DNA of 64,000 nt from Pseudomonadota bacterium (GCA_018821985.1 JAHJKP010000008.1:62001-126000), one strand, 5' to 3'. Shown: positions 1 through 9,599, counted from the first letter of the stretch. Numbers and translations: made by a program. Notes: generated from the sequence alone by a model not told the origin.

Positions 1-2
1 CC

Positions 3-323
3 CGGCGCTATGATCAGAAAATTGAGCAATCTGAAGAAGCGACAAAACAGCTTCTGGAGATCGGCAACACCACTCGACAGTTCATGCGGCTCATCGCCGA
101 CAATCTGGAACATCCCTCCCCGGAAATCATGGTCACCGCCCATGGGCTGGAAAAGGCCATTGATGAAATGCGCACTCGTATGCGCGACAGCCATATTTCC
201 CGTCTCAACGAGCAGTGCTGTTCCGTTGCCAGTGGCCTGATGTTCATAGACATGCTCAGCTCTTTTGAAAAAATCGGCGATCACGCCTACAGCGTGGCCC
301 AAATACTGGGCGGCGAGCATTGA
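3..323 (+). CDS. Na/Pi cotransporter family protein, C-terminal part (partial)
   Basis: This open frame enters from the left edge without a start and runs to a TGA. It encodes about 106 residues of helical, charged sequence. The end (SFEKIGDHAYSVAQIL) resembles the PhoU-like helical region found at the C-terminus of NptA-type Na/phosphate cotransporters, which normally follows a membrane domain. The membrane part must lie outside the window. A complete member of the same family is present at 10043-11770, so the genome carries at least two. It faces the DUF486 gene tail to tail. Family assignment is inferred from the PhoU-like tail only. Confidence 0.7.
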   Translation, partial: RRYDQKIEQSEEATKQLLEIGNTTRQFMRLIADNLEHPSPEIMVTAHGLEKAIDEMRTRMRDSHISRLNEQCCSVASGLMFIDMLSSFEKIGDHAYSVAQILGGEH

Positions 324-399
324 GCTGCCGCTTGCAGTTGGGGTTACCGCAGATTTCCCTGCATAGTCATGCTCCAGGCTCCTGACTGCCGACAAACAC

Positions 400-765
400 T
401 CACGTCCCCATGATCCTGGAGCGAAACAGAAAAAAGACCGCGCCCAGCAGACAAATCCCGGCCCACAGATAATCCAGAGACAATTTCTCTTTCACGTAAA
501 AGAGAGAAAAGGGGATAAAGACCGACAGGGTCACCACCTCCTGGAGGATTTTCAACTGGCCCACATTCATGACCTGATGGCCGATGCGGTTGGCGGGAAC
601 CTGAAGCAGATATTCGAACAGGGCTATCCCCCAACTCGCCAAGGCCGCAAAAATCCATGTCCGGTGAGCCATATTCGTCAAATGACCATACCAGGCAAAG
701 GTCATGAACACATTGCTGCAACAGAGTAAAATCAAGGTGACAATATAAGGGTTCATTTTGTCCAT
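400..765 (-). CDS. DUF486 family small membrane protein (DMT-like)
   Basis: This 121-residue protein has four hydrophobic segments (about residues 5-25, 35-52, 70-88 and 95-117) and the overall pattern of the DUF486 family, small proteins related to half-size drug/metabolite transporters. No substrate can be assigned. The start could be the ATG at 765 or the ATG three codons later at 756. The later one is better spaced from an AAGGTG sequence that could serve as ribosome binding site. It stands alone, convergent with the partial phosphate transporter and divergent from nhaA. Confidence 0.75.
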   Translation of the reverse strand: MDKMNPYIVTLILLCCSNVFMTFAWYGHLTNMAHRTWIFAALASWGIALFEYLLQVPANRIGHQVMNVGQLKILQEVVTLSVFIPFSLFYVKEKLSLDYLWAGICLLGAVFFLFRSRIMGT

Positions 766-991
766 ACACCTTATTTATCCTTCAACAATCAACACGAACA
801 ATTCAAGCCAGCGGTTTCCTATTAAAACATCTGACCTGGGGTGTCAATCAACGAGAATGGGCAGCCATTAAGAAGATGGCTATTACGATAGACATCTTGA
901 TAGAACCTGATAAGATTCTTTTATTAGAAATCATCTTCCTGAATAAGCCGGTCAAGGCTCATTTTCTTCTTTGGCGACAGAGGCGTCTTCC

Positions 992-2365
992 ATGACACTG
1001 AGAAATGATAGCGATTGCGGCCAGAACCTCTCGCAACTGGAACTGACCTTTCAACGGATCAAGACACCTCTTGATAAATTTATCCATTATGATGCCGCCT
1101 CGGGCCTCCTGCTCATGGGATGTACCATCCTGGCCCTGATCCTGGCCAACACCTCCCTGGCTGGCTCTTATGAGCATATCCGCCATACCGTCATCACCCT
1201 GCAACTTGGTTCATTTAGTTTAAGCCATAGCCTCCACCATTGGATCAATGACGGCCTGATGGCCCTCTTCTTTTTTCTGGTGGGACTGGAGATTAAACGG
1301 GAGATCCTAGTGGGCGAACTCGCCAGTCTGCGCCAGGCCCTCCTGCCCATTGGCGCAGCCCTGGGCGGCATGATCATCCCTGCCCTGTTCTATGCCGCCA
1401 TCAATAAAGACGGAATTGGCGCGGGAGGCTGGGCTGTCCCCATGGCCACCGATATCGCCTTTGCCGTAGGCACCCTTGTACTCCTTGGCAAACGGGTACC
1501 AAAAGCATTATTTGGCTTTCTTCTGGCCTTGGCCATTGTTGATGACCTTGGCGCCATCCTGGTCATTGCCTTCTTTTATACCAAGACCATTGACCAGCAT
1601 ATGCTCCTTTGGGCAGCCTTTATTTTTTCCCTGCTCATCGGCTGTAATCGTGTGGGAATTCGGAAACCACTCCCCTACTTTCTTCTGGGTGGTCTCCTCT
1701 GGCTTGCCCTGCTCAATTCGGGAATCCATGCCACCCTGGCTGGGGTTCTCACCGCCTTGACCGTACCTGCAAGCCCCAGGTGTCATCCGTCAAAATCCAT
1801 TGAGATAATGTCCAACTTGCTCAAACGATTTGACAAGGTTCACGAACCAGGCAGGACCATAGTCGGTAACACCAAGGCCCAGGGCGTCCTGCAGAATCTG
1901 GAAGACTCCATCCACAATATGGCATCTCCACTCCAGCGCCTGGAGCTTCATCTCCACCCATGGAGCGCTTTTCTGATTATTCCACTTTTTGCCCTGGCCA
2001 ATACCGGGATCCCCATAGAATTTTCCAGCCTGGCCACCACCCTGCGCCATCCGGTGACCCTGGGAGTCATTGGGGGTCTTGTGGCCGGAAAGGCCATCGG
2101 CGTCTTCGCAAGTGTCTGGCTCCTGCAACAAATCGGGATCTCCCGCTTACCGCCTGGCATAAACCTGCACCATATTGCCGGGGTCTCACTCCTGGCCGGC
2201 ATCGGATTCACCATGTCCATCTTTATCGGCGAGCTCTCTTTTGCAGGTCAGGAAAACCTCCTGCTCCAGGCCAAGACCGGCGTACTGATCGGCTCACTAC
2301 TGGCAGGAGTCAGTGGTTTTATCTGGCTTCGCCTGACAGGCTCGGTAGACTCGGCAGACAAATAA
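992..2365 (+). CDS. nhaA: Na+/H+ antiporter NhaA
   Basis: NhaA exchanges protons for sodium across the inner membrane and controls internal pH and sodium. The protein is about 457 residues, longer than the roughly 390 of E. coli NhaA, as in many members outside the enterics. Family features are clear: GLEIKREILVGEL after the second membrane segment, the stretch VPMATDIAFAVG with the conserved Thr-Asp, and LAIVDDLGAI with the paired aspartates that bind the ion. A TTG at 971 is in frame, but the ATG at 992 has an AGAGG eight bases upstream and is preferred. The extra length sits in a hydrophilic loop around residues 265-315. Confidence 0.93.
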   Translation: MTLRNDSDCGQNLSQLELTFQRIKTPLDKFIHYDAASGLLLMGCTILALILANTSLAGSYEHIRHTVITLQLGSFSLSHSLHHWINDGLMALFFFLVGLEIKREILVGELASLRQALLPIGAALGGMIIPALFYAAINKDGIGAGGWAVPMATDIAFAVGTLVLLGKRVPKALFGFLLALAIVDDLGAILVIAFFYTKTIDQHMLLWAAFIFSLLIGCNRVGIRKPLPYFLLGGLLWLALLNSGIHATLAGVLTALTVPASPRCHPSKSIEIMSNLLKRFDKVHEPGRTIVGNTKAQGVLQNLEDSIHNMASPLQRLELHLHPWSAFLIIPLFALANTGIPIEFSSLATTLRHPVTLGVIGGLVAGKAIGVFASVWLLQQIGISRLPPGINLHHIAGVSLLAGIGFTMSIFIGELSFAGQENLLLQAKTGVLIGSLLAGVSGFIWLRLTGSVDSADK

Positions 2366-2469
2366 AAACATATATCAGATGTAAAGCTTCAGCTTGTGGG
2401 ACATCTTCCAAAATTGTATAGTGACGGACCCTCAAATTTATACTGACCTTAACAAACCAACAGGACTCC

Positions 2470-3351
2470 ATGCGTAAAGGTATCATACTTGCCGGTGGCT
2501 CCGGCACCAGACTGCACCCCCTGACCCATTCGGTGAGCAAGCAGCTCATGCCGGTCTATGACAAGCCGATGATCTATTATCCCCTCTCCACCTTGATGCT
2601 GACAGGGATCCGGGAGATCCTCATTATCACCACCCCGGCGGACATGCCCTTGTTTAAAAACCTGCTGGGAAATGGCAGACAGTGGGGTCTTGAATTGAGT
2701 TACGCGGTGCAGCCAAGCCCGGATGGCCTGGCTCAGGCCTTTCTGATCGGGGAAGATTTTATTGGAGACAGTCAAGTCACCCTGATTCTGGGCGATAATA
2801 TCTTTCATGCCGAGGGGCTGTCTCATAAACTGCAACTGGTCAGTCAGCAGGAGCATGGGGCCACGATTTTCGGCTACTATGTGCAACGACCTGAACGCTA
2901 CGGCGTTGTGGTTTTTGACAAGGAGGGCAAGGTCATTGACCTGGAAGAAAAACCGGCCCGGCCCAAATCATTCTATGCCGTCACCGGCCTTTATTTCTAT
3001 GACAATGAGGTGGTGGAGATTGCCAAAGGCATCCGCCCGTCAGAACGCGGTGAATTGGAGATCACCGATGTCAATCGGGAATATCTCAGACGGGGCGCAT
3101 TGCAGGTCGAGATCCTCAGCCGCGGCACCGCCTGGCTGGACACCGGCACCCACGCCTCTCTCCTTGATGCCGCCAATTTTGTCCGGGTCATTGAGGATCG
3201 GCAGGGGCTGAAGATCGCCTGTCCCGAAGAGATCGCCTTCCGCATGGGATACATTGACCTGAAAGACCTGGAGGCACTGGCCGCCCCCTTATCCAAGAAT
3301 GGCTATGGCGCCTATCTGCACTCCATCTGCCGAATGGAGCTTCAGCCATGA
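2470..3351 (+). CDS. rfbA: Glucose-1-phosphate thymidylyltransferase
   Basis: RfbA (RmlA) makes dTDP-glucose from glucose-1-phosphate and dTTP, the first step of dTDP-L-rhamnose synthesis for O-antigen or other surface polysaccharide. The 293-residue length is typical. The N-terminus carries the nucleotidyltransferase signature [16 protein letters not shown] followed by [12 protein letters not shown]. Its stop overlaps the rfbC start as ATGA, so rfbA, rfbC and rfbD form one translationally coupled unit. The gene order A-C-D-B differs from the common B-D-A-C order. Confidence 0.96.
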   Translation: MRKGIILAGGSGTRLHPLTHSVSKQLMPVYDKPMIYYPLSTLMLTGIREILIITTPADMPLFKNLLGNGRQWGLELSYAVQPSPDGLAQAFLIGEDFIGDSQVTLILGDNIFHAEGLSHKLQLVSQQEHGATIFGYYVQRPERYGVVVFDKEGKVIDLEEKPARPKSFYAVTGLYFYDNEVVEIAKGIRPSERGELEITDVNREYLRRGALQVEILSRGTAWLDTGTHASLLDAANFVRVIEDRQGLKIACPEEIAFRMGYIDLKDLEALAAPLSKNGYGAYLHSICRMELQP

Positions 3352-3908
3352 AGGTGATCGAGACTCCGCTGGCTGGCCTGCTGGTCATTGAGCCCAAGGT
3401 CTTTGGTGATGAACGGGGGTTTTTCCTGGAGACCTGGTCGCATAAACGATACCAGGATATAGGAATCAATGTTGATTTTGTACAGGACAATCTTTCTTTT
3501 TCCGGGCGCGGAGTCCTGCGCGGACTGCATTTCCAGAACCCTCAGACCCAGGGAAAACTGGTCTATGTTCTCCAAGGTGAGGTCTTTGATGTGGCAGTAG
3601 ATATCCGTAAAGGCTCGCCAACCTTTGGCCGTTGGCACGGGCTTATCCTGTCGGGCGAAAATAAACGCCAGTACTGGGTACCTGCCGGCTTTGCCCATGG
3701 CTTCTGTGTGACCAGCGAAACCGCCCTTTTTGCCTATAAATGCACGGAGTTGTATGCCCCGCAACATGAAAAATCAATCCGCTGGGATGACCCAGAGCTG
3801 GCCATCGACTGGCCAATAAACGATCCGCAAGTTTCGGATAAAGACCGTCTGGCCCCGCTGTTCAAGGATCTTGACCCAGCCAGTTTTTGTCTTTTTGAGA
3901 ACAAATAA
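3348..3908 (+). CDS. rfbC: dTDP-4-dehydrorhamnose 3,5-epimerase
   Basis: RfbC (RmlC) epimerises dTDP-4-keto-6-deoxyglucose at C3 and C5. The 186-residue cupin shows the conserved RGLHFQ with the catalytic His, followed by the [20 protein letters not shown] strand region typical of the family. The start codon overlaps the rfbA stop by four bases, and the stop overlaps the rfbD start (TAATG). The intermediate would pass directly on to RfbD. Confidence 0.96.
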   Translation: MKVIETPLAGLLVIEPKVFGDERGFFLETWSHKRYQDIGINVDFVQDNLSFSGRGVLRGLHFQNPQTQGKLVYVLQGEVFDVAVDIRKGSPTFGRWHGLILSGENKRQYWVPAGFAHGFCVTSETALFAYKCTELYAPQHEKSIRWDDPELAIDWPINDPQVSDKDRLAPLFKDLDPASFCLFENK

Positions 3909-4801
3909 TGAAGGATAATTCTTCCATCCTGCTGACCGGGGCCAATGGCCAGGTCGGATACGAAGTGAAACGTCTGGCCGGCGAAAGAGGCTGCGCCCTG
4001 ATAGCCTTGACCCGGCAGCAACTCGATATCGGAGACGGTGAGGCTGTGGAGCAGATCGTCAGCCAGTTGCACCCATCCCTTGTCATCAACGCTGCAGCCT
4101 ACACGGCAGTGGATAAAGCCGAACAGGAAGTCGAGGCCGCCATGCGGGCCAATCGGCAGGGGCCGGCCGATCTAGCCACCAGTTGCCATAAGCACCAGAT
4201 CCCCCTGATCCATCTCTCCACCGATTATGTCTTTGACGGCAACAAGGACGGGGCCTATGATGAAGATGATCGGGTTGCCCCCACCGGCGTCTACGGCCTG
4301 AGCAAGTGGGAGGGAGAAGAAGAGGTGCGAGCCCGACTGAAAGAGCATCTGATCATCCGCGTCAGCTGGGTCTTCGGGCCGCACGGCAACAACTTTGTCA
4401 AGACCATGCTCCGGCTGGCAGCTGAGCGTGACGAGCTGCGGGTGGTGGCGGATCAGCACGGATGTCCAACCTGTGCCACCCACATTGCCGCGGCCCTGCT
4501 GTCCCTGGCAGGCAAGATCAGGAAAGGGGATGATATTGCCTGGGGCACCTATCATTTTTGCGGCCTGCCAGAGACCACCTGGCACGGATTTGCGGAGACC
4601 ATCATCAAAGAGGCCTGCAAAATCGGCCTTCTTGATCATGTGCTACCAATACATCCCATCACCACCCGCGATTACCCGACCCCCGCACGGCGTCCCCAGA
4701 ATTCAGTCCTTGATTGCCACAGAATCATGCAGACCTTTGACATGAAACTTCCCAATTGGCAGGAAGGATTAACCACCATGTTAAAAACCGTTACGAAATA
4801 A
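3908..4801 (+). CDS. rfbD: dTDP-4-dehydrorhamnose reductase
   Basis: RfbD (RmlD) reduces dTDP-4-keto-L-rhamnose with NAD(P)H to give dTDP-L-rhamnose. The 297-residue protein starts with a Rossmann motif (LLTGANGQVGYEV) and contains STDYVFDG and the short-chain dehydrogenase Tyr-X3-Lys pair in VYGLSKWEGE. The start overlaps the rfbC stop. After the stop, 116 bases with no recognised element separate it from rfbB. Confidence 0.95.
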   Translation: MKDNSSILLTGANGQVGYEVKRLAGERGCALIALTRQQLDIGDGEAVEQIVSQLHPSLVINAAAYTAVDKAEQEVEAAMRANRQGPADLATSCHKHQIPLIHLSTDYVFDGNKDGAYDEDDRVAPTGVYGLSKWEGEEEVRARLKEHLIIRVSWVFGPHGNNFVKTMLRLAAERDELRVVADQHGCPTCATHIAAALLSLAGKIRKGDDIAWGTYHFCGLPETTWHGFAETIIKEACKIGLLDHVLPIHPITTRDYPTPARRPQNSVLDCHRIMQTFDMKLPNWQEGLTTMLKTVTK

Positions 4802-4917
4802 CCACTAACTTTCTATCCATTTCACGACAGCCTCTTATGCCGTTCACGGTATTTTCATATTACGATTATTTTTCAACAGAGGCCTGGCCCTGATAAAACA
4901 AGACAAAAGGAAATAAA

Positions 4918-6039
4918 ATGCTTTACCGGCCTGAAAAAATCCTGGTAACCGGAGGCGCTGGTTTTATCGGCGCCAATTTTGTCCACTTCTGGTTGAAAAA
5001 TCACCCGGAAAGCCGGATAGTGGTTCTGGACGCCCTGACCTATGCCGGCAACCGGGCCAACCTGATCTCCGTTGAAAGCCAGGACAACTTCCGTTTTGTC
5101 CATGGCGATATCAGGGATTTCGATCTGGTGCTCGGCTTGCTGCAAGAAGAAGAGATTGACACCATTGTCCATTTTGCCGCCGAATCCCATGTTGATCGTT
5201 CCATCCATGGTCCGGATGAGTTTATCGACACCAATGTTATCGGCACCCATGTCCTGCTCAAGGCGGCCAAGAAGGTTTGGCTGGAAGATCTCCAAACACC
5301 CCGGCCGCACCGCTTTCATCATGTCTCCACCGATGAGGTCTATGGCACCCTGCAACCGGACGCACCACCCTTTAGCGAAAACAACCAATATGCACCCAAT
5401 TCGCCCTACGCCGCATCAAAGGCCTCTTCCGATCATCTGGTACGGGCCTACCATGAGACCTATGGCCTGCAGGTGACAACCAGTAACTGTTCCAATAATT
5501 ACGGACCTTACCAGTTCCCGGAAAAACTGATTCCCCTGATCATCAGCAATATCCTCGACGGCCGCCCCCTGCCCATATACGGTGATGGACTGCAGATCCG
5601 CGACTGGCTTTATGTGGACGATCACAACCGGGGCATTGATCTGGTTATCCACCAGGGAAGGATTGGCGAGACCTATAATATCGGGGGCAACAATGAATGG
5701 ACCAATATTGAGATCGTCAAATTGATCTGTCGACTCTTGGATGAGAAATTTGCCGTCCATGAGGAGATGAAGAAAAGATTTCCCCACGCCCCGCAGGTCG
5801 CTGGCAACATGGCTGAACACTTGATCACCCATGTCACGGACCGGCTTGGTCACGATCGCCGCTACGCCATTGATGCCGCCAAAATCACCAACGAACTTGG
5901 TTACTGTCCGCAGGAATCTTTTGAAACAGGTATTCGCAAGACCCTGGACTGGTATCTGGACAATGAAGGCTGGTGGCGGGCAGTTATGGATGGCAGCTAT
6001 CGAAAGTGGGTGGAGCTGAACTATATCCAGAACACTTAG
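4918..6039 (+). CDS. rfbB: dTDP-glucose 4,6-dehydratase
   Basis: RfbB (RmlB) converts dTDP-glucose to dTDP-4-keto-6-deoxyglucose, the second step of the pathway. The 373-residue extended SDR shows the NAD site VTGGAGFIGANFV, the catalytic STDEVYGTL and the YAASKASSDHLVRAY segment with Tyr-X3-Lys. A stretch of A/G bases (AAAAGGAAATAAA) precedes the ATG. The stop codon TAG overlaps, on the opposite strand, the stop codon of the convergent O-antigen ligase gene. With rfbA, C and D the four-enzyme pathway is complete. Confidence 0.96.
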   Translation: MLYRPEKILVTGGAGFIGANFVHFWLKNHPESRIVVLDALTYAGNRANLISVESQDNFRFVHGDIRDFDLVLGLLQEEEIDTIVHFAAESHVDRSIHGPDEFIDTNVIGTHVLLKAAKKVWLEDLQTPRPHRFHHVSTDEVYGTLQPDAPPFSENNQYAPNSPYAASKASSDHLVRAYHETYGLQVTTSNCSNNYGPYQFPEKLIPLIISNILDGRPLPIYGDGLQIRDWLYVDDHNRGIDLVIHQGRIGETYNIGGNNEWTNIEIVKLICRLLDEKFAVHEEMKKRFPHAPQVAGNMAEHLITHVTDRLGHDRRYAIDAAKITNELGYCPQESFETGIRKTLDWYLDNEGWWRAVMDGSYRKWVELNYIQNT

Positions 6040-7244
6040 ATCCGAGCTTCCGTAGATCCTTTGCGCGCATAGAGCACGGCACTGAAAAGCGAGAAGAGAA
6101 ATCCTGTCTGCGCAATGATCAGATAGGACTCGGTGAACATGATGGTCAGGAAAAACAGGGGAAAGGCCAGACGGATCCGCTCCCAGCCGTCTGACAAGGC
6201 ACAAGCCTGACGAATCTGGGTCACAAAGATGCCAACCAGGGCCGCCACCCCCAGTAGTCCCAGTTGGCACAGGACAAAAACATACTGGTTATGAGGATTA
6301 TCGGTTGCCACCATCCGCGGTGATTGAAGCGTATTGACCTCGGCATAGGCCGACTGAAAATCACCAGTGCCCACCCCCAGCCATGGACTCTTTTTTATAA
6401 TCTCCCAGGAATTCTGCCAGAAGAGCAGACGTAAGCCCACAGAGGTATTAGGATTGCTCTTAAACTGCTGAACCTCGGCACAGGCCCTATCGAACCGCCC
6501 ATGAAAGACAGGGCTGAACTGATAGCCGGCAGTAAAGATTGCCGGAAGAAGAAAGATCATGATCAGGCCGGCGCGCAAAATATTTTTTCTGAAGATCTGC
6601 AGAAGAAGTAGACCAAGCAGGACAAAAAATACAATCTGACCGCCCCGCCCTTCCGTTATAAACATGTTGAATATCATAAGAAAGGCCAATGCGGCCAAGG
6701 GCCAGCGCAGGACCGATCTGATCTTACCCCACACCAGCTCATGACAAAGGAGATAAATGGCAAAGGCCAGCATGGGATTGTAGATGACATGAAAGGTACC
6801 ACGGGTGAGATGGTGCGTCGTGACGTCGGAGTAATGCAAAAGACCGAACCAGGCCAAATAGGTCATGGTCATGGCAACAGTCATCCCTGCAAGAAAAAAA
6901 CCTGTGTACACCCGCCGCATCTCCCAGCGAGTAGTCGTCAAAAATACAGGCAACAGCATGAGTTTCCAGTATTTTTTCAGGACATCAAGGCCATTTCCAA
7001 GATCTTCAGTCCAGAGCAGACCGATCACATAGAGGGCAAGATACAAAAGAACCGCCATGGAAACCGGGTTTGTGGAGATGACCCGTAACTTTTCCCGGTA
7101 GCCTCCTTCAACAAGCCAGACAACCAGGATCAAGATGGCCAGTATCGAAAGGGCAGAGGTGGAAAGCGGCAGCACCAAAGCCATAATGGCCAGAAGCCAT
7201 GTATTCAGACGCCCTGCATTCTGTTGAAAAGTTCTATGATTCAT
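6036..7244 (-). CDS. O-antigen ligase / Wzy-type polymerase family membrane protein
   Basis: This polytopic inner-membrane protein has about ten hydrophobic segments and a large periplasmic loop that contains the O-antigen ligase (Wzy_C/WaaL) hallmark DNPHNQYVFVLCQLGLLG. Members join O-polysaccharide to lipid A-core or polymerise repeat units. The neighbouring rhamnose genes support a role in surface polysaccharide. The start at 7244 (MNHRTF) gives 402 residues and places the first membrane segment shortly after the N-terminus. In-frame ATGs upstream (7301, 7322) are possible but add a non-hydrophobic leader. Ligase cannot be separated from polymerase by sequence alone. Confidence 0.85.
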   Translation of the reverse strand: MNHRTFQQNAGRLNTWLLAIMALVLPLSTSALSILAILILVVWLVEGGYREKLRVISTNPVSMAVLLYLALYVIGLLWTEDLGNGLDVLKKYWKLMLLPVFLTTTRWEMRRVYTGFFLAGMTVAMTMTYLAWFGLLHYSDVTTHHLTRGTFHVIYNPMLAFAIYLLCHELVWGKIRSVLRWPLAALAFLMIFNMFITEGRGGQIVFFVLLGLLLLQIFRKNILRAGLIMIFLLPAIFTAGYQFSPVFHGRFDRACAEVQQFKSNPNTSVGLRLLFWQNSWEIIKKSPWLGVGTGDFQSAYAEVNTLQSPRMVATDNPHNQYVFVLCQLGLLGVAALVGIFVTQIRQACALSDGWERIRLAFPLFFLTIMFTESYLIIAQTGFLFSLFSAVLYARKGSTEARI

Positions 7245-7506
7245 GATGTTCGTTTCGTAGCAAATACCATTATAAAAAACAAGGCCTAAATCGAAACTCA
7301 TTCCAGCATATAAGGCGGTCATTGCCATAGCCTTGCTCTTGATTATTCATCCCCGGTCCATGCATTAAAAAAGATCATCCTGTTTTTCTTTTGCCAACCC
7401 TGTTTTTTTGTGTAAAAGTAAAAAAATCACTTGCTATAGAACTCGTAATGTGAAGTGTTACTGGTTGAAAAGAACCTTCTAAAGAGTAAACAAATGGAGC
7501 ATTATC

Positions 7507-7692
7507 ATGTGGGAAGTCGTAGTTGATAAAGATAAATGTCAGGGAAGTGAAGAGTGTATCAGTGCCTGTCCTTCAGCCGTCTATGAGTTGATTAACGGCA
7601 AGGCGGAACCAGTAAATGCCGACGAATGTATCGGCTGCGAGACCTGTGTCGAGGTCTGTCCCAATGGGGCCTGTACCGTCACCGAGATTTAA
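7507..7692 (+). CDS. Small ferredoxin with one complete and one three-cysteine cluster site
   Basis: This is a 61-residue electron carrier with an acidic surface and two cluster motifs. The second motif is complete (C41, C44, C47, C51 in CIGCETCVEVCP). In the first, the second ligand position is Ser14 (C11, S14, C17, C21), so it may hold a [3Fe-4S] or a labile [4Fe-4S] cluster, as known for ferredoxins in which that cysteine is Asp. A GGAG lies seven bases before the ATG. The gene is followed 16 bases later by rsmE on the same strand. Likely partners are low-potential redox enzymes of anaerobic metabolism, but none is adjacent. Confidence 0.9.
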   Translation: MWEVVVDKDKCQGSEECISACPSAVYELINGKAEPVNADECIGCETCVEVCPNGACTVTEI

Positions 7693-7708
7693 CCCTCAGT
7701 CTTTTTTA

Positions 7709-8452
7709 ATGATGCGTAGATTTTTTTTTGAACCGGCTGATAGAAATGGCGATGAGGTCCTGCTGCCCGAGACCGAATCACGTCATATCTCCAAGTCCCT
7801 GCGTCTGCACGTTGGCTCCCAGATCCAGCTCTTTGATGGTACGGGGATGCGTTATCTGGCTGAGATAACCAACATCGGCAGACAGATTGTTGCCCGCATC
7901 CTGACGGCTGACGCCGATCAGCAGGAGGGAAGGGTGATGTTGCATGTGGAACAGGCAATGCTGAAAAATGCCAAGATGGATTTTGTCGTTGAAAAATGTA
8001 CGGAACTGGGAGTCGCCAGTTTCACCCCTTTTGTCAGCAGCCGCTGCCAGGGCAAGCTGGATGACGAGCAGCGTGGCAACAAGCGACAGCAGCGCTGGCA
8101 GCGGATCGTGGAATCGGCCTGCAAGCAATGCTCCCGCCCCCGGCCCATGGAACTGAAGGAAAGTCTTTCCCTTGCCGACCTATGTACTTCTGCCAGTCCA
8201 GAGCCGCACACCCAGCGCATCCTCTTCTGGGAAGAGGAAAAAGCAACCAGCCTGCACGACCTACCTCCCTTTACTGATTATGAGCAGATCCATATCCTGC
8301 TGGGGCCTGAGGGCGGCTTCAGCAAAGAGGAGGTTGAACTTGCCAGCCGCTCCGGCTATACAAGCGTCACTCTCGGGCCGCGTATCTTGAGGGCCGAGAC
8401 TGCCACAGTGGCCGCTGTTTCTATTGTTCGCTATCTGGTTGGCGATATGTAA
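7709..8452 (+). CDS. rsmE: 16S rRNA (uracil-1498-N3)-methyltransferase RsmE
   Basis: RsmE is a SPOUT methyltransferase that methylates U1498 of 16S rRNA using S-adenosylmethionine. The N-terminus MMRRFFF and the SRHISKSLRLHVG stretch match the PUA-like domain. The C-terminal knot shows LLGPEGGFSKEEVELA and LGPRILRAETATVAA, the SAM-binding signature. The start at 7709 gives 247 residues, the usual length. A longer reading from 7616 would overlap the ferredoxin in another frame and is not supported. Confidence 0.94.
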   Translation: MMRRFFFEPADRNGDEVLLPETESRHISKSLRLHVGSQIQLFDGTGMRYLAEITNIGRQIVARILTADADQQEGRVMLHVEQAMLKNAKMDFVVEKCTELGVASFTPFVSSRCQGKLDDEQRGNKRQQRWQRIVESACKQCSRPRPMELKESLSLADLCTSASPEPHTQRILFWEEEKATSLHDLPPFTDYEQIHILLGPEGGFSKEEVELASRSGYTSVTLGPRILRAETATVAAVSIVRYLVGDM

Positions 8453-8468
8453 GGCCCTTAAGCGCACA

Positions 8469-9599
8469 TTAAGCACAGACTGCCAGCAGCGCATGGCGGG
8501 CAGGGGATTTCATCTCGGTGCCGCGCGCGTCTCCAATCAGCACGGAAAAGGGCATCTCGGCCAGAAGATGAATGGTCAACGGTGTGCGCCCATATTGGCT
8601 GGCCGGAAAAGAGGATTCCAGCCTGGAATTCCACACCTCCTTCCATGTCTCCGCTTGGGGTAAAAGCGCAGCCGGATCACTGCCATTCAGCTTTTCGGCC
8701 TTGACCAGCTCGCCCAGGGCTGCAGCCAGCTCCTGCAGATGGGCCTGCATCTCGCCCCTGAATTGCTCGATATCCCTTATCGCCTCAGCATCCTCCTGGC
8801 TGATTCTAGCCGGAAGATCAATCTGCAAAAGTGCTAGCGGCGCCTGCCCGCATTCTTGTTCATACTTTTCCAGAAGGATATCCGCTGCCTCCTGACGCCT
8901 GGTTGTCCACAAGCAGAAGTTCTCCGGCAAGTGACCTGACAGATAGAGTCTATTCCAGGCACGGAGGCGATTCTTGATCATCCCGGGCCGGGGTTGATTC
9001 ATCTTCTGTTTCAGTTCCATGAGTTCAATGAAAGGATCTTCCTCAACAACTTCCTCGTCCCCACTCTCCCTGATTTCTCCCTGCAGACTTCTGAACAGGG
9101 CTATCTCCTCATCATCGATAGCAGCCAGTTGCTGGGCCAGCTCTTCTTCTTCCCGGTCAAGGAGCTCGGCGATCTTCAGCACCAGCCGGGCCTGCCACAG
9201 GGCCTCATCATGACCCTCAGCGTCTTTGTCCATGCCCTGGAGAAGTGAAGAGATAATCGTCAACTTGGAATTATCACCACGACTGGGCGGCGCGGACAGA
9301 GAGGCGAGGGAAAGATAATTCAACTGCTCAACATAATTATCTTTTCTATTTCTGATATCATGCAGGAGATGCAGAAAACGATCCCGGTCCTCTCCCAGCC
9401 GTGAAGGAGTATGTTCTTGACAGAACCCCGTTTCCGTGAAAAGATGACTTTCTGGGGTCAAAGAACCGTCCTGCTCTTCCTTCCCTTCCTGTTCAACGGG
9501 CTGGAGCAGATGGATACTATGGAAGAAAAGGGCCAGGGGCAACTGCTGATACAGGGGAAGAACTGTATCCGGGAAATAAAGGGTATCAAGAGTGTTCAT
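8469..9599 (-). CDS. Conserved-looking hypothetical protein, acidic and helical
   Basis: The function is not recognised. The product of about 376 residues is cytoplasmic in character, with no signal peptide or membrane segment. It is rich in Glu, Gln and Leu, with coiled-coil-like stretches around residues 140-185 and 270-320 and an acidic patch (DEEVVEEDPFIELMELKQ). The C-terminus (TIHLLAEMPFSVLIGD) looks like a short folded beta-alpha element. The ATG at 9599 lies in a CATATG shared with the divergent gene; a TTG at 9605 is also in frame. The lack of stop codons over 1.1 kb and codon use like that of neighbours argue that it is real. Confidence 0.7.
   Translation of the reverse strand: MNTLDTLYFPDTVLPLYQQLPLALFFHSIHLLQPVEQEGKEEQDGSLTPESHLFTETGFCQEHTPSRLGEDRDRFLHLLHDIRNRKDNYVEQLNYLSLASLSAPPSRGDNSKLTIISSLLQGMDKDAEGHDEALWQARLVLKIAELLDREEEELAQQLAAIDDEEIALFRSLQGEIRESGDEEVVEEDPFIELMELKQKMNQPRPGMIKNRLRAWNRLYLSGHLPENFCLWTTRRQEAADILLEKYEQECGQAPLALLQIDLPARISQEDAEAIRDIEQFRGEMQAHLQELAAALGELVKAEKLNGSDPAALLPQAETWKEVWNSRLESSFPASQYGRTPLTIHLLAEMPFSVLIGDARGTEMKSPARHALLAVCA

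Noticed and set aside
344-769. 141-codon frame antisense-overlapping the DUF486 gene
   Set aside because: It shares the strand but uses another frame, has no family features and the DUF486 frame explains the region.
4580-4595. Sigma-54 promoter-like TGGCAC...TTGC in rfbD
   Set aside because: The spacing between the two boxes is one base short and the site lies deep inside a coding region.
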